Positions 55,937-64,000 of a stretch of 64,000 nucleotides of DNA are shown one piece after another. Location: contig NVXM01000001.1 of assembly GCA_002733865.1 (NCBI GenBank), forward strand, positions 343,363 to 407,362, read 5' to 3'. This DNA comes from Sphingopyxis sp. (GTDB lineage Bacteria; Pseudomonadota; Alphaproteobacteria; Sphingomonadales; Sphingomonadaceae). Under the pieces are notes generated by a model. That model ran no database searches. It saw only the letters and a program-made list of their open reading frames with translations, and was not told the origin of the DNA. Position 1 is the stretch's first letter, and each line of letters opens with the position of its first letter. The position numbers were made by a program, and so were the translations under genes.

Positions 55937-56668
55937 TTAGTTGACACTGCTTCGTAGGAAAACGGCATCCAGATAAACCGGAGTACCATCTCCTAAGTGA
56001 AATTGCTCAAGTACTCCGGCGAAAATCAAACCCCTAGATTCCAGATGTGTAGCTATATCCAAGAATGTAGGCTGACCCTTGTAGAGCGGCATCAGATTGA
56101 TCTCCACCACAGCGGCATCAATCCGATGGAAAAATTGCTCACAGCCTTTGAGTACTTGCAGCTCAGCTCCCTGGACATCCAGCTTTATCAGCACTTTGCC
56201 GCTTGTTGGAAAATCTGAATGATCCAACAGCTGGTCTATCCTACGAACCTGAACAGTGAGTTTTTTTTCGTTCGCAGTAAATGGCATCGCCGTTTTGCAT
56301 TCATCAGTGACGGGCAATAAGGACGACGAACTGGGGTGATCTTCGTGTACTTGAAATTCGGTTGTACCGGAATTATCGCTCGCGGCAAAAGGCCAGATTG
56401 TCATGCGATGAGGGTGTTTTTCTTGCAGCTCGCGCAACTGCTGTTGATACATCTCTAATGCTTCAAACGCATGGATGTGGCAACTCGGAAATTTCTGCAA
56501 CCACACGTTACAGGTGGAGCCATTATTTGCTCCAACATCAATCACCGTACTAAAGTCGAGTGCTTCAATATGGGTCCAGAAATGAGCGGCATCCCGATCC
56601 TCTGGAACAATCCGAAAACCTCGTGCACTGAGGGTCCTACGCGCCAATCTTTTGACTGCAGAAAGCAT
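55937..56668 (-). CDS. FkbM family methyltransferase (copy 3)
   Basis: A 243-residue FkbM protein. Motif I is VIDVGANNGSTCNVWLQKF, then HIHAFEALEMYQQQL, and signature VLIKLDVQGAELQVLKGCE with DAAVVEINLMPLYKGQP. A strong AAGGAG is placed eight bases before the ATG. It is the first gene of the minus-strand run to the GT2 gene. It resembles copy 1 in size and layout more than copy 2. Confidence 0.9.
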   Translation of the reverse strand: MLSAVKRLARRTLSARGFRIVPEDRDAAHFWTHIEALDFSTVIDVGANNGSTCNVWLQKFPSCHIHAFEALEMYQQQLRELQEKHPHRMTIWPFAASDNSGTTEFQVHEDHPSSSSLLPVTDECKTAMPFTANEKKLTVQVRRIDQLLDHSDFPTSGKVLIKLDVQGAELQVLKGCEQFFHRIDAAVVEINLMPLYKGQPTFLDIATHLESRGLIFAGVLEQFHLGDGTPVYLDAVFLRSSVN

Positions 56669-58148
56669 GAATACTACTCCTTAAGCACAAGAAATGGGAA
56701 ATCGCGGCTGATGTGCACCATTGCCGTACTCATGCGCTGGCTAACAGCATCAAATCAATTGTTCCAGCAATAAATCGCCTGAGACGTGTTATGGACATTG
56801 GCTGTGGTTTAGAGCTAGGCCATGTTGACGAATTCAGACATCGATAGCCGCATCGAAAAGATATGGATTCGGGTTGGCTATTGCGGGCGTTTGTATTATC
56901 TCTGGTGGCGAGATGCCCAGTGATTTCGGCACATTCAGTCAACATTGCACATTATTTCAATGGTGGGTCCTGACGACAGGTAAATCTTGTGCTTACCCAA
57001 GTGAGTTTATAGTTAGGCAGCCGCTGATGGGGCCCACAACTTGCATTCAGTTAGACGTAGAGGCCTTTGGTTGTTTTTGCGCAGATACGTGGGCGAAGTA
57101 AGAGGTATTTGTAATGCAGCGGACGCTGCCGGAGTTGCATATCCAGAGATAAGTGTGACCCTCTATTGCGGCAATGATCGGTCGACTCGCCTATTTTCTC
57201 GCCACCTTCATCCAGGTTCGTAAACGGTGTTTCTAGCGACGGACCCGCCCATCGAGGCGCTGTACCGAGCCATTCCCCGTCGGATTGCCACAACTAGTAA
57301 AACGCCATTCGGTCCGGAGGTCAATGCGCCACTGAAGCAACGCGGCCGATGTCAGTTCCGTGCCATCGTTGCTGCGGACACCCCGGCCTTTCTGGTGCTG
57401 TAATTATGGTCAGCAATCCGCACGCACTCGATTGCCAGAGGTAAAAGTATAAGGGACGCGCCCCAATGCACCCGCTCGCTATGCCGTCGAGGAAATTGTG
57501 CACCTGAAACCTTCTTCCGGTGACAATCTGGTCAAGTATGAAATCGAAGCTATAGAGTTGGTTGGGGCAATACTAGGGCCGAGGCGGGCGTGTGGCTGCT
57601 ACTTCAAGGTTTGCGGTTCTGCGGACTAAGTATCTTCCAACTTTCTTGCAGTTTATCATAATGCTCTCGTACAGTAACAGGAAGAGTTAGCGGCGATTGC
57701 AGAACTGGCGACGCATCGCTGCTCGGGCCTCTAACTTCATTCGAAGCTCAAAAGTCACCTGATAGCGAGCGCTTTTGCGATCAGGATCGATGGTTCTACG
57801 CTCCAGCAGTTCGCTGACGTCAACCACAGTCTGAAGAGGCGCTAACCCTTCTTGTCTTGAGACGAACGCGAACGTTTTTTGATTGCTGATTTTGCAAGCC
57901 AACGTCGGTGCTTGCAATCCAGAAAACGTCCTCCGCAATCCGCCTGGAGTTTATCGGCTGGCCATCGCTAAACGGTCCATGTTCGATAGCAAATGATTTA
58001 AAATATCACCGCAACTCGTCGCTAATCATCGCCGCTACGCATCCTTTACACCCACACCCTATGATCGCCGGATAATGATATAAAAAAATATCTTATCAAA
58101 ACTCAGGCGGGTCGAAATTCTGCCAAATAACGAACCTCACATTGGAAT
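56669..58148. other. Degenerate 1.5-kb gap with IS3-family fossil
   Basis: No intact gene. The middle holds a decayed IS3-type transposase (separate entry). An 83-codon open frame at 57,687-57,938 on the minus strand is unrecognised and may be debris of the same or another element. The right end (58,000-58,148) is AT-rich. Confidence 0.55.
57080..57690 (-). pseudogene. IS3-family transposase OrfB remnant
   Basis: Reading the minus strand across several frames recovers the order of an IS3-type DDE integrase: CPNQLYSFDFILDQIVTGRR (first Asp region), HNFLDGIASGCIG, LAIECVRIAD, then SNDGTELTSAALLQWRIDLR (second Asp, normally SDNGTELTS), TEWRFTSCGNPTGNGSVQRL (normally HYIAPGKPMQNGFVESFNG) and ETPFTNLDEGGEKIGESTDH near the end. 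At least two frameshifts, a stop, and loss of the invariant Asn order show it is dead. The bounds are approximate; I could not find the terminal inverted repeats. Confidence 0.72.
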
Positions 58149-59318
58149 CTATTTAATCCCGATATCTTCTATTCGAAACACCTTTGGCTTATTTCCAAAT
58201 GCACCGCGACCAGTTAACCTCAAATAACCGAACTTACAGCTTGGTGACGCCTGGGTTTCAAACACGTATCTTGTGCGCTGCGAAACAGAGGGAATAAAGT
58301 TCAGCACGTATGTGCTACTCTCGGGACAAATTATCGACAATTCAACTGCATCCGGGGAAATTTTCCCCATTATTTCTACTATATATGGCTTCTGATCCAG
58401 TTGAATCATTCTTTGCAGCAATACCGGCCTTCCGCGTCCGTTCCAGTCAATATCGAAATAATATTTATCGTTTGCCTTCAACAATCTAGTTTCATACCCA
58501 GTCCCTTTTCTGGCGCTCCATTCTGATGGCATGGGAAGGGCTGACTCTGTGGCATCGGATAACCCCGCCGTTTTATTGCTTTTGGATCGCGGATTTTGTT
58601 CTTGGGACGCTGCTAATTCTCCGAGCTCATAGGCTGCACCAAATCGACCTGCTTGGATCAATGCAACCACGGCTGGAGCAATTTCCTGACGAGAAACGGA
58701 ATAACCTTTTGCCAGCATAGTCTCTATAGTAAGTACCCGAGCATTGAGTTGCGCGGTCTTCATAAGAGTGTCGGTATCGCTAAAAAAACGACTTCGCCAA
58801 TCGGGGTTTGAATTGAGTCTCTCCACAAGCAGGCTTCGCGCAGTTTCATCGGCCTCAGCCAAGAAAAGCAGTGCATAGCTGTTCTCGATGATTTTCGCTT
58901 GTCTCAACAATGCATCTGCAACAACAATGACCGTCTTCAGATCTGCTCGTTCAATCGCATTTAGTATTTGATTTTGTAAATATGCCGTGTGGCGCCATCC
59001 ATGTTTGCCAACATGGCTGAGGAATTGTTCCCGGTCCTTGAGGTTAAAATTGCCAAGTTGGGAATTAAAGACATAATAGGTGTTAAGCAATGATTGGCTG
59101 ACCGGCGCTTGGCCAACAGCCGATCTAGCTTCCTGTAATTTGAATTTAAGCGATTGGCGCTGAGCATCGGTCATGGCACCGACGCTACCGCGGTAGATCC
59201 GGTTTTCTGGTAAATTTTCTAGATTCGTTTGGAAAATAAGCTGCGATTGGGTCCAGAGCAGCGCACTGAAACAAACAGATATAAAGGATACGGCTATCAA
59301 AGACCGAAGTAACGTCAT
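58149..59318 (-). CDS. Uncharacterised membrane-anchored protein of the export cluster
   Basis: A 389-residue protein that I do not recognise. One N-terminal transmembrane segment (about 5 to 25) is followed by a long helical, TPR-like region rich in Ala, Leu and Gln (about 50 to 240), a Ser/Lys-rich linker (about 240 to 275), and a C-terminal beta-rich region (WNGRGRPVLLQRMIQLDQKPYIV, FNFIPSV-like stretch, YLRLTGRGAF) that may be a carbohydrate-binding jelly roll. It follows wzc by 21 bases in the same direction, so a periplasmic role in assembly or export is likely. Confidence 0.75.
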   Translation of the reverse strand: MTLLRSLIAVSFISVCFSALLWTQSQLIFQTNLENLPENRIYRGSVGAMTDAQRQSLKFKLQEARSAVGQAPVSQSLLNTYYVFNSQLGNFNLKDREQFLSHVGKHGWRHTAYLQNQILNAIERADLKTVIVVADALLRQAKIIENSYALLFLAEADETARSLLVERLNSNPDWRSRFFSDTDTLMKTAQLNARVLTIETMLAKGYSVSRQEIAPAVVALIQAGRFGAAYELGELAASQEQNPRSKSNKTAGLSDATESALPMPSEWSARKGTGYETRLLKANDKYYFDIDWNGRGRPVLLQRMIQLDQKPYIVEIMGKISPDAVELSIICPESSTYVLNFIPSVSQRTRYVFETQASPSCKFGYLRLTGRGAFGNKPKVFRIEDIGIK

Positions 59319-59339
59319 CAGTTGAAGTCCGCGATAATG

Positions 59340-61529
59340 CTATTCCTGTTTATAGTTATACTCATAATATCCAGATTCCCCATAGCCTGCTTCTTTGGCA
59401 TTGAACTTCGTCAAGAGCACCCCTGCAATTTTCTCGCCACTAGCGCTTAGTCTGCCCAATGCCTGATTAATCACATTCGTTTGTATACGACCAGATTCAA
59501 CCACGAATATAGTTTGATCGACGTGATTTGATATCAAGAGAGCATCTGAAAGACCCAAAATAGGCGGGCAATCTGCTAGGACGATATCATATCGCTCCGA
59601 TAGCGATTCTAGCACGCGCTTGGCGATTTCACCGGACATCAGTTCCGTAGGATTTGGAGGAATACCGCCGCTTGGAATAAAATCAACTCCCTCAATATTT
59701 GTTTTAATAATGACCTCATCGATTGATTTATTTTGTGACAATAAATCTGCCATACCGATTTCATTTTTAACCTCAAAGTTGCGGTGTTGTTGCGGCCTTC
59801 TCAGGTCGAGATCCACCACGAGAACCTTTTTACCCGTTCTCGCCAAGGAAATAGCCAGCGCAAAGCAACTGGTTGATTTTCCTTCACCTTGCGTTGAGCT
59901 GGTCATCATCAAGCTCCTGGGCAGCCCTGAGGATGATGACAGTAGCAATTTAGTACGGACCGATGAAAAGGCTTCAGTTACGGGCGATTTCATATCCATA
60001 AATGGATCGAGGTAATTTTCAGCGGTTGATGGCGTTAAGGGAATTGTCCCGATTAACGGTCGCCTGAGCTTTTCTTCGACGTCGACCGGCAGCCGGACAA
60101 CATCGAAAAGCTGTTCTCGAGCAAAAACGAACATCGCTGAAAATACGAAACCAAAAATCAATGCGAGTGCCATATTGAGAGGAATGCGCGGTGAAATGGG
60201 CTGTGTCGGCACAGTGGCCCGGTCAACAATTGCCAAATTATTTGTTTGGACGCCGGCGCTCGCGTTAAGCTCATTATAGCGAGTTAGTAAAAGATCATAC
60301 AATTCGCGCGTCGTCCTAGCTTGTCGTTGCAAAATACCCAGTCGAACAGCCTTTCCTTGCTCATCTATAGTGGAGGACTTCAGTTGATTGATTTTTTGCT
60401 GAAATGCCGCTTCTTGCAACCTTGCAGTATCGTAGTCACTCTTTATTGACGCCTTTACGCTATTCGAAATATTCGCTATTTGCTGATCAAGTTCATCAAG
60501 CTTCGCTTTCGTGCGCCGCACAGTCGGGAAGTCATCCTTGCGCACAGCAAGTTGGTCTTGATATTCGGCTTCCACTTTCGCACGCTCTTCCTGTAACTGT
60601 TGGATGGCGTTGTTTTCGAGGACTGAGGCAAGTTGGTTTGCAGGAGTATTACGTGCAGAACGCCATTTCTGTTCTGCGGCAATTCGCTTCGCTACCGCCG
60701 ACGAAAGCTCTTCATTCAGCCGCACCAACGTGACTGTGGACAGAGATCTAGGGCCTTCATCGCCGTTTGCGCTGGTCTGACCGTTCGAAACATCTAAAAT
60801 TTCCGAACTTGCAGCATAGCTGAGAGCGGCGCGTTCATCGTCCGCCAATTGACCGGCCGCTTCATCAAGCTGTTCTTTCAAGAATTGGCGAGCGTATGAA
60901 CTAGCTTCAAATTTGCGTTCAAGGTTACCTGCAATATAGTTCTCTGCATAACTATTTGCTATTTCGGCCGCCATTTGCGGATTTTGCGCTTCAAAAGTTA
61001 TTGATGCCAAGCGTGAATCGATCGGCAATGCTGCGCCTAATCTAGCCTGGAGTGCTTGAATAACTTCGCTTTTGCGCGTATCTTCAAGGTTCATGTCGCC
61101 CGATGGGCGTTCTGCAGGCTCGGCCCCGATGGCATCATAAAATTTCTGATTATCGAACAGATTTAAGGATTCCGCAACTTTAACAGTCAGATTACGACTG
61201 CGAATGATATCAAGTTGGGTTTGCAAAAAGCGGTTGGAATCAAAAAAGGAATTGTTCGATTGGTCCTCTGTGCCAAGGACTTTCTGGGCCTCTTGTTCAA
61301 TCTGTACAGTTGCGACTGCGCGATATATCTGTGAAGACAGCAACGAAATCGCGATACCCAAAACAAGGCAGGTAATGATGATGCCGACAATCCAATATCT
61401 AGACCGGTAAAAAGCCGAAACAATCGATTTGAGATCAAAGCCCTGCTGAACTTGATCATAATTCTGGCTGTCGAGCCCATCGGGCTTTAGCGGAGGAGAA
61501 GCATTGAGGTTCACCGGCACATTATTCAT
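59340..61529 (-). CDS. wzc: Polysaccharide co-polymerase and bacterial tyrosine kinase, Wzc-like
   Basis: A 729-residue inner-membrane protein. An N-terminal Wzz domain with two helices (about 35 to 60 and 450 to 475) encloses a long periplasmic coiled coil. The cytoplasmic BY-kinase has Walker A STQGEGKS (about 546 to 552), Walker A' VLVVDLDLRRP (about 571 to 579), and Walker B IVLADCPP (about 648 to 654). The tail ends in a tyrosine cluster with five Tyr in the last fifteen residues, the autophosphorylation site. It controls chain length with Wza, whose gene is 24 bases upstream. Confidence 0.94.
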   Translation of the reverse strand: MNNVPVNLNASPPLKPDGLDSQNYDQVQQGFDLKSIVSAFYRSRYWIVGIIITCLVLGIAISLLSSQIYRAVATVQIEQEAQKVLGTEDQSNNSFFDSNRFLQTQLDIIRSRNLTVKVAESLNLFDNQKFYDAIGAEPAERPSGDMNLEDTRKSEVIQALQARLGAALPIDSRLASITFEAQNPQMAAEIANSYAENYIAGNLERKFEASSYARQFLKEQLDEAAGQLADDERAALSYAASSEILDVSNGQTSANGDEGPRSLSTVTLVRLNEELSSAVAKRIAAEQKWRSARNTPANQLASVLENNAIQQLQEERAKVEAEYQDQLAVRKDDFPTVRRTKAKLDELDQQIANISNSVKASIKSDYDTARLQEAAFQQKINQLKSSTIDEQGKAVRLGILQRQARTTRELYDLLLTRYNELNASAGVQTNNLAIVDRATVPTQPISPRIPLNMALALIFGFVFSAMFVFAREQLFDVVRLPVDVEEKLRRPLIGTIPLTPSTAENYLDPFMDMKSPVTEAFSSVRTKLLLSSSSGLPRSLMMTSSTQGEGKSTSCFALAISLARTGKKVLVVDLDLRRPQQHRNFEVKNEIGMADLLSQNKSIDEVIIKTNIEGVDFIPSGGIPPNPTELMSGEIAKRVLESLSERYDIVLADCPPILGLSDALLISNHVDQTIFVVESGRIQTNVINQALGRLSASGEKIAGVLLTKFNAKEAGYGESGYYEYNYKQE

Positions 61530-61553
61530 TTAGTATTCCGCTCTAGTTTGTTA

Positions 61554-62243
61554 TTATCTAACGATTTGGACGAACACACTTGTCAGCAGTGGTGCGATGG
61601 TAAGGAAGTCGCGATACACTCCTTTCAGCCCGGAGAAACCCACGACGACAATATCTCCGCCAAGGAGTTCCGGGTTTGGCTCTTGTCCTTTTCGTATTTC
61701 CTTCAGATTGAATTGCGCTCCATATACCTCATTGTTAATCGACCGAAAAACCAGAATTTGGTCTGTTCTAGCGGTTTGGGTTGGGCCTTCGGCTAGAGCC
61801 ATAGCCTGAAGCAACGTAGTGGTGCCCTCAACATCATACACGCCGGGTTTCTTGACCGACCCTTCAATGGTCAATTTTAAACTAGCAGATTTCAATATCG
61901 CGATTGAAACTTGTGGATCGACAAGGAATCTTTCCTCAAGTCGGTCAGCTATCGATTTGGCGAGTTGAGCTGTTGTTGCACCTTCCGCTTGGACGAGTCC
62001 AATCAGCGGCATGACAATATTCCCGCTGGAATCAACGGAAACTTCGTCTTGGGTCAAATCCTCTTCTTGGAAAACGGTTATTTTAAGCACGTCGAGCGTC
62101 CCGATTTTGTATGCGGGCTTGTTCGAGCCCAAGGCAGGCGGCGGGATGATCGCGTAAGCCGCCTGGCCTGCAGGCAGAGTGGAACTCGAGCACGCGCTTA
62201 ATGCGATCATCGCCAAAAGGACGATAGACAACTTCTGTATCAA
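61554..62243 (-). CDS. wza: Outer-membrane polysaccharide export lipoprotein, Wza-like
   Basis: A 229-residue lipoprotein. The signal peptide ends in a lipobox ALSAC (Cys about residue 18). The Poly_export domain follows (about 45 to 130: YKIGTLDVLKITVFQEEDLT, VSVDSSGNIVMPLIGLV), then a SLBB-type domain (LTIEGSVKKPGVYDVEGTTT, LLQAMALAEGPT). It is shorter than E. coli Wza and lacks the long C-terminal helix region; this shape is usual for alphaproteobacterial EPS export proteins. The start is TTG at 62243, supported by GGGAG nine bases upstream. Confidence 0.92.
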   Translation of the reverse strand: MIQKLSIVLLAMIALSACSSSTLPAGQAAYAIIPPPALGSNKPAYKIGTLDVLKITVFQEEDLTQDEVSVDSSGNIVMPLIGLVQAEGATTAQLAKSIADRLEERFLVDPQVSIAILKSASLKLTIEGSVKKPGVYDVEGTTTLLQAMALAEGPTQTARTDQILVFRSINNEVYGAQFNLKEIRKGQEPNPELLGGDIVVVGFSGLKGVYRDFLTIAPLLTSVFVQIVR

Positions 62244-62424
62244 AATTTTAAACTCCCTTAGCCTGAGGCCCTAATTTTGTGAAGGCACCAAAGCAACCTC
62301 TATTCTGCTTGTATTGAGCGAAATGCGACCAGTTGCATGGAAAATTACGAGATTAGAAACCACGAAGTCAATTCCTGTTCATGCTTTCAAGGATTTGCAC
62401 ACCTAATCATATAAAATATCAAAG

Positions 62425-63774
62425 TTATTTGCGCGGCACTTTCCTACTGGACGATCTGCCGGCTTCTGCCAACATCGCTGCGGCGAGTCCAAAAATTACG
62501 GCGATTGTTTGTGTTCGCAGTGGATAATCTACCAAACTATGGATCAAGGTAAGAGTAACGACGATGCCACCAATATAGGGATAGGGGACAGAGTTTTCCG
62601 ATCTCGACCTCCATATAGTCATTGCTGCAATTGTGACAGCGAGCAAGAATGTGAACAATATTACAATCCCTAGCGCCCCTGTTTCGAGGAGCAGTTCAAG
62701 ATAATCCTGGTGAGCATGATTGACATAAGTTGGTCTAAGATCCGAAAGTTTTTCATAATGCGCAAAAATGGGTCGAAATGTACCTAGACCGGAGCCAACG
62801 GGGAAATAATCACGTGCAATTTCAAGGGTCCTTTGCCAAAATTCAAATCTAGTATCTTCAGAAACCATACCAAAGCGGTCAAACAACCTTGAGACGACGC
62901 CGGATTGCAGAATGATGAGCGAAGTTATAGGTGCTACAAATAGAATACCAATATACATCCAGCGGCCTCGCAAACGGACAATTTGATTAGATAACAACGC
63001 CATAGCCAGCGCTAGAACCATTAAACCCAGCCCCGCCCTTGAAAAAGTTGTCAGAATGGCGAGACCGCACAGCAACACCAAAGTCGCAGCAAAAAACCTA
63101 ATTAGTAATTGCTTGTCCCGCTGATGAAAGTGCACAATGCGGCCAAGGAATAACGATATTACAAAGACGCAACAGAGCATCAATGCTGCGTGATTGCGGT
63201 TTGCGAAAAAACCCTGAAAATTCCCGCGATGAGAATTGTCAAAAAGATCGAGATATGCGCCACTGGAGGCGAATTGTGTCAGCCCTATGATGATAGATAA
63301 AAAGGCCATAAAAGCGATGGAAATAATAACAAGTTTTCTCTCTTCGTCTTTGAGTATCAACCAGCCCAGAAAAGCTGCCGCGCCCGGGAAAAGGACAAAG
63401 AAAGTGAATCCTGTGTTTAATTGATCCAGACTTATTGGGTACCAGTTCTGACTATAACCGATGATGGAACGTGTTTCATTGGAAAGCTCGCGACCCGGGA
63501 AAGATTGCCATATAGAGGGAGGAACTGGAATTAATTGTAAAAGGGGCACTGAAAGTAGCAAAACAAAGGATAACTTGCTCCAGAATCCTAGTCTAAGAAA
63601 AGCTGAGATCACACCATTTTTAGCCGCCAAAGCGATCACAACGGTTGCAACCAAAAAAATGCTTGTAAAAGCAATGCCAGGCACGTTCGGGCTGCCTCCA
63701 AATAGAAAGCTAAGAACAACAAGTATGACGATCGCTAAAGTGATAGAAGGATTAACATCTCTGAATGATAACAT
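62425..63774 (-). CDS. O-antigen ligase/polymerase family membrane protein (Wzy_C)
   Basis: About 449 aa and eleven to twelve membrane segments. The Wzy_C signature region is visible: FFANRNHAALMLCC, LTTFSRAGLGLMVLALAM, VGSGLGTFRPIFAHYEKL and the large loop NHAHQDYLELLLETGALG with its conserved His. It is 181 bases upstream of wza in the same direction. It is a second polymerase/ligase candidate besides the gene at 54,566; the family includes both WaaL ligases and Wzy polymerases, and which role it has cannot be settled here. Confidence 0.87.
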   Translation of the reverse strand: MLSFRDVNPSITLAIVILVVLSFLFGGSPNVPGIAFTSIFLVATVVIALAAKNGVISAFLRLGFWSKLSFVLLLSVPLLQLIPVPPSIWQSFPGRELSNETRSIIGYSQNWYPISLDQLNTGFTFFVLFPGAAAFLGWLILKDEERKLVIISIAFMAFLSIIIGLTQFASSGAYLDLFDNSHRGNFQGFFANRNHAALMLCCVFVISLFLGRIVHFHQRDKQLLIRFFAATLVLLCGLAILTTFSRAGLGLMVLALAMALLSNQIVRLRGRWMYIGILFVAPITSLIILQSGVVSRLFDRFGMVSEDTRFEFWQRTLEIARDYFPVGSGLGTFRPIFAHYEKLSDLRPTYVNHAHQDYLELLLETGALGIVILFTFLLAVTIAAMTIWRSRSENSVPYPYIGGIVVTLTLIHSLVDYPLRTQTIAVIFGLAAAMLAEAGRSSSRKVPRK

Positions 63775-63895
63775 TCTGCTTGGATTTCCTCACTGCCTGA
63801 TTGCAAACATTCACAAAAATACCGTTTTGGTAAGTGGTCGGATTTCAAAAGCCAAGTTAATTATTACCAGCCAAGATCATGAGCCCAGCGAGCCC

Positions 63896-64000
63896 TAGGT
63901 AGTGTACTCATAAAAGGGATTCCCATAGCGCAATAGATGTGATTCACTGTCTTTAGAGGAGGTGTATCATGGCACGATTTGATTTGAGCGATGCGGAGTG
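63896..64000 (+). mobile_element. Left end of an IS5-type insertion sequence, cut by the window edge
   Basis: From about 63,896 (after CTAG) the sequence GGTAGTGTACTCATAAAAGG leads into a strong GAGGAGG site and an ATG at 63,969. The upstream part has the look of an IS left end. The exact terminus and the target duplication cannot be fixed without the other end. Confidence 0.55.
63969..64000 (+). CDS. IS5-family transposase, first ten codons only
   Basis: The window ends after ATG plus nine codons reading ARFDLSDAE, which matches the common N-terminus of IS5-family transposases (MARFDLSDAEW). GAGGAGG lies six bases upstream of the ATG. Nothing more can be said from this window. Confidence 0.6.
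   Translation, partial: MARFDLSDAE

Noticed and set aside
57687..57938. An 83-codon minus-strand frame before the IS3 fossil as OrfA
   Set aside because: It lacks the helix-turn-helix pattern of IS3 OrfA and shows no other recognisable motif, so it is left unnamed within the degenerate gap.
1..64000. CRISPR arrays, prophage, rRNA operons
   Set aside because: No regularly spaced direct repeats, phage structural genes or rRNA-like sequence were seen on either strand.

Overview
The window looks like chromosomal DNA of an alphaproteobacterium, most likely of the Sphingomonadales (Sphingorhabdus/Sphingopyxis-like). This rests on protein flavour, on the blocks hisC-tyrC with metX-metW and ftsE-ftsX-DUF218-plsC, on a DUF1134/EipA protein, and on dispersed palindromic repeats of a kind common in that order. 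It is an inference from content, not a database match. The backbone (about 1-36,000) is moderately GC-rich and densely packed. From about 36,030 to the end the DNA is visibly AT-richer, gene orientation alternates, TTG and GTG starts are frequent, and fossil genes appear. That is typical of a horizontally shuffled polysaccharide locus.

Layout. 1-5,464: end of a pseudaminic acid locus (pseB 3' part, pseC, pseF on +; a PseG-acetyltransferase fusion and a large GT-C-like membrane protein on -). 6,057-6,145: tRNA-Leu(GAG). 6,259-11,583: zinc-ribbon protein, cell-division ABC pair ftsEX, DUF218 protein, plsC and an MFS transporter. 12,204-16,173: aromatic amino acid genes tyrC and hisC, divergent from metX and metW. 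16,343-16,897: YefM/YoeB toxin-antitoxin module with a recognisable operator. 16,928-20,343: MFS transporter and a frameshifted S9 peptidase. 20,414-28,819: prfC, pheT-pheS, rplT-rpmI, hisN, a small secreted TPR protein and prs. 28,975-35,710: nadE-gltX, tonB with a Zur-like palindrome upstream, ribD-ribE and eipA. 35,932-36,021: tRNA-Ser(GCU).

36,385-63,774: a large Wzx/Wzy-type exopolysaccharide or capsule locus. It encodes a priming phosphoglycosyltransferase, GDP-L-fucose synthesis (gmd, fcl), a WcaI-like glycosyltransferase, three FkbM methyltransferases, several GT4/GT2 glycosyltransferases, and a dTDP-deoxysugar cassette. The cassette is RmlB, RmlA, a 3,4-ketoisomerase-like cupin, a single-domain 2,3-dehydratase and a Gfo/Idh reductase. 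A flippase, a hexapeptide acyltransferase, two polymerase/ligase-type membrane proteins, a Wzc-type tyrosine kinase and a Wza-type export lipoprotein complete the pathway from sugar nucleotide to export. Two gaps of about 1.4 kb hold fossils: a decayed Crp/Fnr-like regulator and a decayed IS3-family transposase. The window ends inside the first codons of an IS5-type transposase.

The observations most worth following are the unusual deoxysugar cassette, a palindromic repeat inserted in frame inside the essential gene pheT, the Zur-like box before tonB, the YefM operator, the frameshifted S9 peptidase, and the compositional step just after tRNA-Ser.
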